The notes beneath the pieces are model-generated. The model worked only from the letters and a program-made list of their open reading frames with translations. It did no database searches and was not told where the DNA came from. Below are positions 15,995 to 24,619 of a DNA stretch of 64,000 bases, piece by piece; position 1 is the first letter of the stretch; every line of letters begins with the position of its first letter. Source of the stretch: JBFLXR01 sp040757065 (lineage in GTDB: Bacteria > Pseudomonadota > Gammaproteobacteria > Burkholderiales > Gallionellaceae); the NCBI GenBank assembly GCA_040757065.1, contig JBFLXR010000014.1:1-64000 (forward strand), in the 5' to 3' direction. The position numbers and the translations under genes are program-made.

Positions 15995-17788
15995 ATGCAA
16001 CGCATCCGCAATTTTTCGATTATCGCCCATATCGACCACGGCAAATCCACGCTGGCCGACCGGATTATTCAACTGTGCGGCGGCTTGTCCGACCGCGAGA
16101 TGGAAGCGCAAGTGCTCGACTCGATGGATCTGGAGCGCGAGCGCGGTATTACCATCAAGGCGCAAACCGCAGCGCTGAGCTACAAGGCGCGCGACGGACA
16201 GATTTACAACCTGAATCTGATCGATACGCCGGGGCACGTCGACTTTTCCTACGAGGTTTCCCGTTCGCTGTCCGCTTGCGAGGGGGCGCTGCTGGTGGTG
16301 GATGCCTCGCAGGGGGTGGAAGCACAGACCGTGGCGAACTGCTATACCGCTATCGATCTCGGCGTGGAAGTGGTGCCGGTGTTGAATAAGATCGATCTGC
16401 CTTCGGCCAACCCGGAAAACGCGATTCAGGAAATCGAAGATGTGATCGGCATCGATGCACAGGATGCGGTACGTTGCTCTGCGAAAACTGGTGAAGGTGT
16501 GGCGGACGTGCTGGAGGCGTTGATCGCCAAGGTGCCGCCGCCCAAGGGCGATCCGGATGCGCCGCTGCAAGCGCTGATTATCGACTCGTGGTTCGATAAC
16601 TACGTCGGCGTGGTAATGCTGGTGCGCATCGTGAACGGGAAGCTGAAGCCCAAGGATAAAATTTTGCTGATGGCGACCGGCGCGCAGTATCTGACCGAAC
16701 ACATCGGTGTTTTTACTCCGAAATCGCAACCGCGCGAAACACTGACCGCCGGGCAGGTGGGTTTCGTGATCGCCGGGATTAAAGAGCTCAAGGCTGCCAA
16801 GGTGGGCGATACCATTACGCTGGCGGGCAAACAGGCCGCCGTGCCGTTGCCGGGCTTTAAGGAAGTGCAGCCGCAGGTGTTTGCCGGGCTGTTCCCGGTC
16901 GAAGCCAATCAATACGAAGCCTTGCGCGATTCGCTGGAAAAGCTGAAGCTGAACGATGCGGCGCTGCAATTCGAGCCGGAAGTTTCGCAGGCGCTGGGCT
17001 TCGGCTTCCGCTGCGGTTTCCTCGGTTTGCTGCACATGGAAATCGTGCAGGAGCGGCTGGAGCGCGAGTTCGACATGGACTTGATCACCACTGCGCCGAC
17101 GGTGGTGTATGAGGTGGTATTGCGCGACGGTACAGTGATTCAGGTGGATAACCCGGCCAAAATGCCGGACCCCTCTAAGATTCAGGAGATTCGCGAGCCG
17201 ATCGTGAACGTGAATCTGTATATGCCGCAAGAATATGTCGGTTCGGTGATTACCTTGTGTACGCAAAAGCGCGGCGTACAGGTCAATATGACTTACCACG
17301 GCAAGCAAGTGTTGCTGGAGTACGAAATTCCGATGGCCGAAATCGTGTTGGATTTCTTCGACAAGCTGAAATCGGTGTCGCGCGGCTATGCCTCGATGGA
17401 TTATGAATTCAAGGAATATCGTCCTGCCGACGTGGTGAAGGTGGATATGCTGATTAACAGCGAAAAAGTGGATGCTTTGTCCATTATTGTCCATCGGGCC
17501 AACAGCCAGTACCGCGGGCGCGAAGTGGCGGCCAAGATGCGCGAGATTATTCCGCGTCAAATGTTCGACGTGGCGATTCAGGCAGCGATCGGTTCCAATA
17601 TTATCGCCCGCGAAAACGTTAAGGCTTTGCGCAAGAACGTGTTGGCCAAGTGCTATGGCGGCGATATTTCGCGCAAGAAAAAGCTGTTGGAGAAGCAGAA
17701 GGCCGGTAAGCGCCGCATGAAGCAGGTCGGCAGCGTGGAAATTCCGCAGGAGGCATTCCTCGCCATTCTGCAAGTCGAAGACAAGTAA
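15995..17788 (+). CDS. lepA: Elongation factor 4 (LepA)
   Basis: A ribosome-associated GTPase affecting initiation and back-translocation, 597 residues, the standard length. G motifs are intact: AHIDHGKST, the switch II DTPGHVDF, and NKIDLP. EF-G-like domains II, III and V follow, with the LepA-specific C-terminal domain (MLINSEKVDALSIIVHR, then GGDISRKKKLLEKQK). The ATG at 15995 starts the conserved MQRIRNFSIIAHIDHGKS; an upstream extension to 15944 is not conserved. It follows mucD after 108 bases, which could hold a promoter, and precedes lepB by 12 bases. Confidence 0.97.
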   Translation: MQRIRNFSIIAHIDHGKSTLADRIIQLCGGLSDREMEAQVLDSMDLERERGITIKAQTAALSYKARDGQIYNLNLIDTPGHVDFSYEVSRSLSACEGALLVVDASQGVEAQTVANCYTAIDLGVEVVPVLNKIDLPSANPENAIQEIEDVIGIDAQDAVRCSAKTGEGVADVLEALIAKVPPPKGDPDAPLQALIIDSWFDNYVGVVMLVRIVNGKLKPKDKILLMATGAQYLTEHIGVFTPKSQPRETLTAGQVGFVIAGIKELKAAKVGDTITLAGKQAAVPLPGFKEVQPQVFAGLFPVEANQYEALRDSLEKLKLNDAALQFEPEVSQALGFGFRCGFLGLLHMEIVQERLEREFDMDLITTAPTVVYEVVLRDGTVIQVDNPAKMPDPSKIQEIREPIVNVNLYMPQEYVGSVITLCTQKRGVQVNMTYHGKQVLLEYEIPMAEIVLDFFDKLKSVSRGYASMDYEFKEYRPADVVKVDMLINSEKVDALSIIVHRANSQYRGREVAAKMREIIPRQMFDVAIQAAIGSNIIARENVKALRKNVLAKCYGGDISRKKKLLEKQKAGKRRMKQVGSVEIPQEAFLAILQVEDK

Positions 17789-17800
17789 ACGCGGGGCGTT

Positions 17801-18601
17801 ATGGATTTTGCATTGATATTATTTACCTTGCTGGTTGTGACGGGCGCGATTGCGCTGCTCGATAAACTGGTGTTGAACGCTAAGCGTCCCGCCGGCGAAA
17901 AGCAGTCTTGGTGGGTCGAATATGCGCGCAGCTTTTTTCCGGTGATTCTGATCGTGTTCGCGCTGCGCTCGTTCTTGGTCGAGCCGTTTAAGATACCTTC
18001 AGGTTCGATGATTCCTACCTTGCAAGTCGGCGATTTTATTCTGGTTAACAAATTCACCTATGGCATTCGTCTGCCGATTGTGAACAAGAAAATCGTGCAG
18101 CTGAACGATCCGCAACGCGGCGATGTGATGGTATTCCATTACCCGGAGAATCCGTCTGTCGATTACATCAAGCGCGTGGTCGGCACGCCGGGCGATACCG
18201 TGGTGTACCGCAATAAGCAGCTTTGGGTGAACGATGTCCTGCAAGAGCAGGCTGCGGACGGCGATTACAATTATGTGGACGGCATGCGCTTTTTCTACAC
18301 CAAGAAAAGCATGGAAACGCTGAACGGACGTGCGCATGCCATGCTGGTCGATCCGGCGATGCCGAATCTGCATTTGGACAGCGTGGCGGATTTTCCCCAG
18401 AGCGAGAATTGCAGTTATACCGCAGACGAGGTACGCTGCAAGGTGCCGGCCGGACATTACTTCATGATGGGCGACAATCGCGACAATAGCCGCGACAGCC
18501 GCTACTGGGGATTTGTGCCGGATAACATGATTGTGGGCAAGGCGTTCTTGATCTGGATGAACTTCGGCGATTTCAAGCGCATCGGTTCTTCCATTCGCTG
18601 A
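17801..18601 (+). CDS. lepB: Signal peptidase I
   Basis: Inner-membrane enzyme that cleaves Sec and Tat signal peptides, 266 residues. Two membrane helices (about 1-22 and 42-60) anchor the periplasmic catalytic domain; the Ser/Lys dyad is Ser69 in IPSGSMIPT and Lys124 in YIKRVVGTPGD, and the box MGDNRDNSRDSR is present near 222. lepA-lepB linkage is near-universal in proteobacteria. Confidence 0.96.
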   Translation: MDFALILFTLLVVTGAIALLDKLVLNAKRPAGEKQSWWVEYARSFFPVILIVFALRSFLVEPFKIPSGSMIPTLQVGDFILVNKFTYGIRLPIVNKKIVQLNDPQRGDVMVFHYPENPSVDYIKRVVGTPGDTVVYRNKQLWVNDVLQEQAADGDYNYVDGMRFFYTKKSMETLNGRAHAMLVDPAMPNLHLDSVADFPQSENCSYTADEVRCKVPAGHYFMMGDNRDNSRDSRYWGFVPDNMIVGKAFLIWMNFGDFKRIGSSIR

Positions 18602-18614
18602 GAGAGGTGAAGAG

Positions 18615-18986
18615 ATGGGGCTGGCTGCATACCGCAAACAAAACGGATTTTCATTATCCGGGTTGCTGAGTTGGGCGATCCTTGTGGTCGCCGTCGCTTT
18701 GTTCGGTTTGAAACTGGCGCCGCCGTACATCACCAATTACCAGATTAAACAAGCATTCAACAGCATGGTGCGCGATAGCGAGTTGCGGAATGCCTCCGAC
18801 TACGATTTGCGTATTGCATACGGTAAGCGGGCTTCGGTTTCCAATATTACCGAGATCAGGCCCGAGCAGGTGGTGGTGATCCGTAAGTCCGACGGTTTCG
18901 AGCTGAGCGCGCATTACACTGTGAAAGTGCCGCTGGCCGGAAATGCCAGTCTCTTGCTGGAATTCAACCCGGTCAGTTCGAAATAA
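18615..18986 (+). CDS. DUF4845 membrane protein
   Basis: A 123-residue protein with one N-terminal hydrophobic helix (about 14-36) and an extracytoplasmic beta-rich remainder, matching DUF4845, which is regularly found between lepB and rnc in beta- and gammaproteobacteria. The N-terminus (NGFSLSGLLSWAILVVAV) resembles a type IV pilin prepilin motif, but the Glu at position 5 after the Gly-Phe junction is missing, so pilin processing is doubtful. AGAGAGG precedes the ATG. Function unknown. Confidence 0.85.
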   Translation: MGLAAYRKQNGFSLSGLLSWAILVVAVALFGLKLAPPYITNYQIKQAFNSMVRDSELRNASDYDLRIAYGKRASVSNITEIRPEQVVVIRKSDGFELSAHYTVKVPLAGNASLLLEFNPVSSK

Positions 18987-18991
18987 AGCCG

Positions 18992-19663
18992 ATGTCGCGG
19001 GAGGACTTGAGTCGTAAACTCGGCTATACCTTTACGCAGCCGCAACTGCTGCAACGCGCTCTGACGCATCGCAGCTACAGCGCGGCGCATTACGAGCGCT
19101 TTGAGTTTCTCGGCGATAGCGTACTGAATTGCGTCATTGCCAAGCATCTGTACGATACTTTTCCAGATTTGCCGGAAGGCGATTTGTCCCGCCTGCGTTC
19201 CAATCTGGTCAATCAGCAAACCCTTTGTACGCTGGCGCAATCGCTCGGTCTGGGCGATTTGCTGATGTTGGGCGATGGCGAACGTAAGAGTGCGGGTGCG
19301 CGCCGCCCGTCGATTCTGGCCGATGCGCTGGAGGCTATCTTCGGGGCGGTCTTTCTCGATGGCGGCTTTGAGGCGGCGCAGCGTGTGGTGTTGGGCCTGT
19401 ATGTGCCGTTTTTGGCGAAGGCAGATCTGCAAACGTTGGGTAAGGATGCGAAAACTTTGCTGCAAGAGAACTTGCAGGCTCGTAAGCTGGCGTTGCCGAA
19501 ATACAGTGTACTGACTATTAAGGGCGAAGCACATGCCCAGACGTTTCAGGTGGAATGCCGGATCGACGCCTTGCAGATCGTGACGCAAGGCGAAGGTGCG
19601 AGCCGCCGCAGCGCCGAACAGGCTGCGGCCGAAACGGCATACCGCCAATTACAACAGGCTTAA
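18992..19663 (+). CDS. rnc: Ribonuclease III
   Basis: Double-strand-specific endoribonuclease for rRNA and mRNA processing, 223 residues. The catalytic domain has the signature ERFEFLGDSVL (residues about 34-44) and the second acidic cluster LADALEAIFGAVFLDGG; a double-stranded RNA-binding domain occupies about 150-222. The start is 5 bases after the preceding stop, and era follows 1 base after its stop. Confidence 0.96.
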   Translation: MSREDLSRKLGYTFTQPQLLQRALTHRSYSAAHYERFEFLGDSVLNCVIAKHLYDTFPDLPEGDLSRLRSNLVNQQTLCTLAQSLGLGDLLMLGDGERKSAGARRPSILADALEAIFGAVFLDGGFEAAQRVVLGLYVPFLAKADLQTLGKDAKTLLQENLQARKLALPKYSVLTIKGEAHAQTFQVECRIDALQIVTQGEGASRRSAEQAAAETAYRQLQQA

Positions 19664-19664
19664 T

Positions 19665-20561
19665 ATGAACCAAACACCAGATTCTTTCCGTAGCGGTTTT
19701 GTCGCGATTGTCGGTCGGCCGAATGTCGGCAAATCGACTCTGCTCAATCATCTGATCGGGCAAAAGATCAGCATCACCTCGCGTAAGGCGCAAACGACCC
19801 GCCACCGCATTACCGGGATTCTGACAGACGAACGCAGCCAATTCGTGTTCGTCGATACGCCGGGCTTCCAGACGCAGCACATGAATGCGCTGAACCGCGG
19901 GATGAATCGCGTGGTGAGCAGCACCTTGCGCGACGTGAACGTGATTCTGTTCGTGATCGAAGCGTTGCACTTCGATGGTCGTGACCGCCAGGTCATGGAA
20001 ATGTTGCCGAAGAATGTGCCGGTGCTGCTGGTCGTCAATAAGGCCGACATGCTGAGCGATAAAGGCGCGATGCTGCCGTTCATCGAAAAAATTTCTAAAG
20101 AATTTGAATTTGCCGGAATCGTGCCGGTCAGCGCGCGGCAGAACAAACAGCTGGATACGCTGGTCGAGGCGATACGTAACCTTTTGCCGGAAGGTGAGCT
20201 GATTTACGCGGAAGACGAGATTACAGACCGTAACGAACGCTTTCTGGCGGCGGAGTTGCTGCGCGAAAAAATCTTCCGCTTTACCGGCGAAGAATTGCCG
20301 TATTCGGTCAGCGTGGTCATCGAACAGTTCAAGATCGAAGGCAATTTGCGCCGTATTCATGCCGCCGTGCTGGTCGATAAAGATGCGCACAAGGCGATGC
20401 TGATCGGCAAGGGCGGGGAAAAGTTGAAAGAAATTTCCACGCAGGCGCGTCAGGATATGGAAAAGCTGTTCGACGGCAAGGTGTATCTCGAGGTGTGGGT
20501 CAAGGTGCGCAGCGGCTGGGCCGACGACGAGCGCGTCCTGAAATCCCTCGGTTACGAATAA
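19665..20561 (+). CDS. era: GTPase Era
   Basis: Ribosome-assembly GTPase that binds the 3' end of 16S rRNA; 298 residues. GTPase motifs GRPNVGKSTLL, DTPGF and NKADML are intact, and the KH RNA-binding domain (about 200-295) includes LIGKGGEKLKEIST. The ATG at 19665 follows the rnc stop by one base; an extension into rnc is not conserved. Close rnc-era-recO linkage is the usual arrangement. Confidence 0.96.
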   Translation: MNQTPDSFRSGFVAIVGRPNVGKSTLLNHLIGQKISITSRKAQTTRHRITGILTDERSQFVFVDTPGFQTQHMNALNRGMNRVVSSTLRDVNVILFVIEALHFDGRDRQVMEMLPKNVPVLLVVNKADMLSDKGAMLPFIEKISKEFEFAGIVPVSARQNKQLDTLVEAIRNLLPEGELIYAEDEITDRNERFLAAELLREKIFRFTGEELPYSVSVVIEQFKIEGNLRRIHAAVLVDKDAHKAMLIGKGGEKLKEISTQARQDMEKLFDGKVYLEVWVKVRSGWADDERVLKSLGYE

Positions 20562-20567
20562 GGCGAA

Positions 20568-21293
20568 ATGACGCAGCAGGGCAAGCACCGGGTAGAAGAT
20601 CAAGCCTTTGTGCTGCACAGCTACCCATTTCGCGAAACCAGCCTGTTGCTGGAGGTTTTTAGCCGCGAACACGGGCGGCTTGCCGTTGTGGCGCGCGGTG
20701 CGCGTCGCCCCCGTTCGGTGTTGCGCGGGGTGTTGCTGGGCTTTCAGCCGTTGCAGCTTGCCTGGTTCGGCAAAGGCGAGGTGCGCACTTTGCATGCTGC
20801 GGAGTGGCAGGGCGGTCAGCCGCATTTGCAGGGCACCGCGCTGATGTGCGGATTTTACCTGAACGAATTGTTGCTGAACTTGATGGCGCGCGACGATCCG
20901 CACGAGCAATTGTTCGATTATTACCGCCACACTTTACAGCGTTTGGCCTTTGAAACCGATCATGCGGCGACGCTGCGCTGCTTCGAGAAACATATGCTGG
21001 AGGAACTCGGCTATGCTTTGCAGCTCGAACGCGAAGCAGTGAACGGCATGCCGGTCGAGGCGGGGCGCAATTACCGCTACGTGATCGAGCATGGCGTGCT
21101 GGCCGATGCGCCGGATCGTGCGGAGGGTTTGACGCTGGCGGGTAAAACGTTGCAGGATATGGCTGCGGACGATTACCGCGACCCGACAACGGCGCAGCAA
21201 AGCAAGCAACTTATGCGCATGCTGGTGAACCATTATCTGGCCGGAAAAACCCTGCATACGCGGGAATTGATTAAGGATTTGCTGAAAACATGA
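20568..21293 (+). CDS. recO: DNA repair protein RecO
   Basis: Partner of RecR in the RecFOR pathway, 241 residues. The N-terminal OB fold (about 8-85; AFVLHSYPFRETSLLLEVFSR) and helical C-terminal domain match RecO. The C4 zinc site of some homologues is not evident. The stop overlaps the pdxJ ATG by four bases. Confidence 0.94.
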   Translation: MTQQGKHRVEDQAFVLHSYPFRETSLLLEVFSREHGRLAVVARGARRPRSVLRGVLLGFQPLQLAWFGKGEVRTLHAAEWQGGQPHLQGTALMCGFYLNELLLNLMARDDPHEQLFDYYRHTLQRLAFETDHAATLRCFEKHMLEELGYALQLEREAVNGMPVEAGRNYRYVIEHGVLADAPDRAEGLTLAGKTLQDMAADDYRDPTTAQQSKQLMRMLVNHYLAGKTLHTRELIKDLLKT

Positions 21294-22009
21294 TTAAGCT
21301 CGGATTGAACATCGACCATGTGGCGACGGTGCGGCAGGCGCGCGGGGCACGCTACCCTAATTTGGTGCGGGCTGCCCTGATTTGCGAAGAGGCGGGCGCC
21401 GATGCGATTACGCTGCATTTGCGGGAAGACCGTCGCCATATTCAGGATCGCGATGTGGAAATTTTGCGCAGCATGTTGCAAACCCGCATGAATCTGGAAT
21501 GTGCCGTGACCGACGAAATGATCGGCCTCGCCCTGAAAACCAATCCGCACGATATTTGTCTGGTGCCGGAGCGCCGCGAAGAGCTGACCACCGAAGGCGG
21601 GCTGGATGTGGTACGGCATTACGACAGCGTACGCCGCGCGACCGAGCGTTGTCTGGAAGCCGGAATCCGCGTTTCGCTGTTTATCGATGCCGACGAGCGG
21701 CAACTCGATGCGGCGCAGAAACTCGGCGCGCCGGTGGTGGAGATTCATACCGGCAAATACGCCGACGCCGACAGTGTGCCGGAACGCGAACACGAATTGG
21801 CGCGCATATGCCGAGCGGTGGCGCACGGTCATAGCCTCGGCCTGCAAGTGAATGCCGGGCACGGCTTGCACTACCACAATGTGCAACCCATTGTGGCGAT
21901 TCCGCATATTGCCGAATTGAATATCGGCCATGCCATTATTTCCGAGGCGATTTTCATCGGATTGGAACAAGCGGTCAGACGCATGAAGGCTTTATTGTCT
22001 GCCGCATGA
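21290..22009 (+). CDS. pdxJ: Pyridoxine 5'-phosphate synthase
   Basis: Last step of DXP-dependent vitamin B6 synthesis: condenses 1-deoxyxylulose 5-phosphate with 3-amino-2-oxopropyl phosphate. The 239-residue TIM barrel shows LGLNIDHVATVRQARG at the N-terminus, ADAITLHLREDRRHI, the EIHTGKYA loop and NAGHGLHYHNV. The sequence is complete and typical. It overlaps recO and acpS by four bases on each side. Confidence 0.97.
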   Translation: MIKLGLNIDHVATVRQARGARYPNLVRAALICEEAGADAITLHLREDRRHIQDRDVEILRSMLQTRMNLECAVTDEMIGLALKTNPHDICLVPERREELTTEGGLDVVRHYDSVRRATERCLEAGIRVSLFIDADERQLDAAQKLGAPVVEIHTGKYADADSVPEREHELARICRAVAHGHSLGLQVNAGHGLHYHNVQPIVAIPHIAELNIGHAIISEAIFIGLEQAVRRMKALLSAA

Positions 22010-22389
22010 TTTTCGGCATCGGCACCGACATTATTTCCTACCGGCGGGTCGGCGAGCTGTACGCCAAGTACGGCGCCCGCTTTGCTAAGCGCATTCTGAG
22101 TGAACGGGAATATGCAGAATATGCAGAGCATGGCGACCCGACCCGCTTGCTGATGAAGCGTTTCGCCGCTAAAGAGGCGCTCTCCAAGGCGGTCGGCAGC
22201 GGCTTGCGTCACCCTGTGACGCTGCAAAATATCAGCGTCGTGCACGACGCACTGGGTAAGCCGGGCTTTCGGTTTGCACCGGAACTGGAAGACTACCTGC
22301 GCGTGCGGGGCATCGGTCGGCATCATCTCAGCATCAGCGACGAGCGTGAGCACGCCGTCGCATTCGTCATTCTGGAAGGGGAGCATTAA
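22006..22389 (+). CDS. acpS: Holo-[acyl-carrier-protein] synthase
   Basis: Transfers 4'-phosphopantetheine from CoA to acyl carrier protein. The 127-residue chain has the family start IFGIGTDIISYRRV with the Mg-binding Asp, and the FAAKEALSKAVGSG motif. pdxJ-acpS linkage is conserved. The ATG lies in an ATGA overlap with pdxJ, and the stop overlaps the nagZ start (TAATG). Confidence 0.96.
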   Translation: MIFGIGTDIISYRRVGELYAKYGARFAKRILSEREYAEYAEHGDPTRLLMKRFAAKEALSKAVGSGLRHPVTLQNISVVHDALGKPGFRFAPELEDYLRVRGIGRHHLSISDEREHAVAFVILEGEH

Positions 22390-23438
22390 TGGGGATCGGT
22401 CCGGTTATGCTGGATGTGGTAGGCACGCAGCTTACCCCGGAAGATATTGAACGCTTGTGTCACCCGCTGGTCGGCGGGGTGATTTTGTTCGCCCGCAATT
22501 ACGAGTCGCCGCGGCAGTTGCTGGAGCTGACCGCAGCGATTCATGCGCTGCGTACGCCGTCTCTGTTGATTGCGGTCGATCACGAAGGCGGGCGTGTGCA
22601 GCGATTCAGGCAAGGGTTTACCCGGATTCCGCCGATGCGAGAACTCGGCAAAATCTGGGACGCGAATCCGCGCAAGGCTAGGCATCTGGCAGAGCAGGTC
22701 GGCTACGTGCTGGCTGCGGAATTGCGCGCGCACGGTGTCGATTTCAGCTTTGCGCCGGTGCTGGATGTCGATTACGGCAGCAGTGGGGTGATCGGAGACC
22801 GGGCATTCCACTCCGATCCTCAGGCGATTGCCGAACTGGCGCATGGCGTGCAGATCGGTTTGCGCCACGGCGGGATGCCGACGGTTGGCAAGCATTTTCC
22901 GGGTCACGGATTCGTGCGTGCCGATTCGCATTTGGAAATTCCTGTCGATGAACGCAGTTTTACCGACATCGAAATGTGCGATTTGATTCCGTTTCAGCAA
23001 ATGGTGCATTTCGGTCTGACGGCGGTGATGCCCGCGCATGTGATTTATCCGAAGGTGGATAATCGACCGGCGGGGTTTTCGCCGGTTTGGCTCAAGCAGA
23101 TTTTGCGCGGGCAACTCGGTTTTGAAGGCTGTATCTTCAGCGACGACCTGAGTATGGAAGGCGCAACTGTGGCGGGCGGCATCGTACAACGCGCGGAAGC
23201 GGCGCTGGCGGCCGGTTGCGATATGGTGCTGGTGTGCAACCGACCGGACTCCGCCGATGCTTTGCTGGACGGGCTGAAGTGGGAGATGCCCGCGACCAGC
23301 AAGGCGCGGCTGGCGCAAATGCGAGGTCGTCCGCATCCGCTGACTTCGGTGCAGTTGCACGAGCAGGCCGAATATCTGAAGGCATTGCACGAGATCGCCG
23401 TGATCGGCGTCAGCGAAGGCAATCTGCCGCTGGCGTAA
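22389..23438 (+). CDS. nagZ: Beta-N-acetylhexosaminidase NagZ
   Basis: Cytoplasmic glycoside hydrolase family 3 enzyme that removes GlcNAc from recycled muropeptides; 349 residues. Family signatures are IAVDHEGGRVQRF, KHFPGHGFVRADSH (the flexible His/Asp loop) and the nucleophile Asp in IFSDDLSMEGA. The length is typical of single-domain proteobacterial NagZ. It ends the run that began with rpoE. Confidence 0.96.
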   Translation: MGIGPVMLDVVGTQLTPEDIERLCHPLVGGVILFARNYESPRQLLELTAAIHALRTPSLLIAVDHEGGRVQRFRQGFTRIPPMRELGKIWDANPRKARHLAEQVGYVLAAELRAHGVDFSFAPVLDVDYGSSGVIGDRAFHSDPQAIAELAHGVQIGLRHGGMPTVGKHFPGHGFVRADSHLEIPVDERSFTDIEMCDLIPFQQMVHFGLTAVMPAHVIYPKVDNRPAGFSPVWLKQILRGQLGFEGCIFSDDLSMEGATVAGGIVQRAEAALAAGCDMVLVCNRPDSADALLDGLKWEMPATSKARLAQMRGRPHPLTSVQLHEQAEYLKALHEIAVIGVSEGNLPLA

Positions 23439-23452
23439 TGCTGCGTGCGGCT

Positions 23453-23480
23453 TTGCTTTTCGTGCAACGCTTGCGATAAT
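23453..23480 (+). promoter_or_regulatory. Candidate promoter for zipA-ligA
   Basis: TTGCTT (23453-23458), a 16-base spacer and GATAAT (23475-23480, 5 of 6 matches) form a possible sigma-70 promoter in the 80-base gap after nagZ. Transcription would begin about 30 bases before the zipA ATG. Confidence 0.35.
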
Positions 23481-23518
23481 CCTACTCATTCGATTTAGGC
23501 TTTTCTTCGGTTTTCAAT

Positions 23519-24619
23519 ATGAGCGAATTACAGATGAGTCTGTTGGCAGTCGGTGCGCTGGTAATTGTCGCCGTTTATCTTTATAGCTGGTGGCAGCAGC
23601 GACAGTACCGCAAGCGTTTTAGCGCGGCATTCAAAGCCCCTCAGGCCGATGCGCTGTATCGTACTCCCGACGAAGCCGAGCCGGAGGAGAAGCCTGCGGA
23701 AGCGTTGTATACGCAACCGGATGCCGAACCGCTGGCCGAGAAAATGGACGAGGCGCTGGCTGAAGAGCACCGGCAGCCCCACGCGGAAGACGAAGCCTGT
23801 GCCTTGCAGGAAGCAGGGCTGGATTACATCGTGACGATTACTCCGCCTATCCCGGTGCATGCGGATGCGCTGAATGCCTTGTGGCAGGTTCGATTCGATC
23901 AGGGTAAGAGCGTGCATGTGTGTGGATTGAATCAGGCGCGCCATGCCTGGGAGCGCGTGGTGGCGGAAAGCCCTCAACCGTACGCAGCTTTCCGGCTGTC
24001 ATTACAACTGGTCGATCGTGGCGGGGCAATCAGCGAAACCCGTTTGTCGGATTTTCATGAGTTGGCACGCGGCATCGCAACGGCACTCGATGCTGCACTC
24101 GATGCGCCGCCGGTGCACGATACCGCTGAACGGGCGCTCGATCTGGATGCGTTTTGTGCCGAGGTCGATCAGTCTTTCGGCCTAAATCTGATGCCTGCCG
24201 GCGGGCGACAGTTTTCAGCTGCCGATGTGGCGCGCGCGGCAGAGCAGAATGGCTTGACCTTGCAAGCCGACGGGGCCTTCCATTTGGTGGATGCGCGCGG
24301 CCACACATTGTTCAGCTTGTGCAACAGCGACAATTCGCCTTTTCAGCATCACACGCTCGACCAAGTACGGGTCGATGGCTTGAGTTTGCTTCTCGATGTG
24401 CCGAATGTCGAGACGCCGCTGCGCGTTTTCGACGAGATGGTCGAGTTGGCGAATAAGCTGGCGACAGCATTACGGGCCAGCGTGGTGGATGACCGGCGCG
24501 TACCTCTGTCCTCACTAAGTCTGGCGCTGATTCGGACGCAGATCGAAGGCATCGAGAAGCGTATGACGGATCGCCAAATCGTACCGGGCAGCCCGCAAGC
24601 CAGACGGTTGTTCGCCTGA
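23519..24619 (+). CDS. zipA: ZipA-like cell division protein
   Basis: A 366-residue protein with one N-terminal membrane helix (about 6-26), a short basic patch, an acidic Pro/Glu-rich linker (about 40-95) and a C-terminal globular domain (about 105-345) resembling the FtsZ-binding domain of ZipA (FSLCNSDNSPFQ, LLLDVPNVETPLRVFDEMVELANKLA). In the known role it tethers FtsZ to the membrane. Its place directly before ligA is the conserved zipA-ligA pairing. The linker is shorter than in Escherichia coli, and smc, its frequent upstream neighbour, is absent. Similarity is moderate. Confidence 0.82.
   Translation: MSELQMSLLAVGALVIVAVYLYSWWQQRQYRKRFSAAFKAPQADALYRTPDEAEPEEKPAEALYTQPDAEPLAEKMDEALAEEHRQPHAEDEACALQEAGLDYIVTITPPIPVHADALNALWQVRFDQGKSVHVCGLNQARHAWERVVAESPQPYAAFRLSLQLVDRGGAISETRLSDFHELARGIATALDAALDAPPVHDTAERALDLDAFCAEVDQSFGLNLMPAGGRQFSAADVARAAEQNGLTLQADGAFHLVDARGHTLFSLCNSDNSPFQHHTLDQVRVDGLSLLLDVPNVETPLRVFDEMVELANKLATALRASVVDDRRVPLSSLSLALIRTQIEGIEKRMTDRQIVPGSPQARRLFA

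Noticed and set aside
15986..17773. Open frame of 595 codons antisense to lepA
   Set aside because: His/Arg-rich shadow of a strongly conserved gene with no recognisable domain.
19518..20930. Open frame of 470 codons antisense to rnc, era and recO
   Set aside because: Spans three certain genes on the other strand and looks like a codon-bias shadow.
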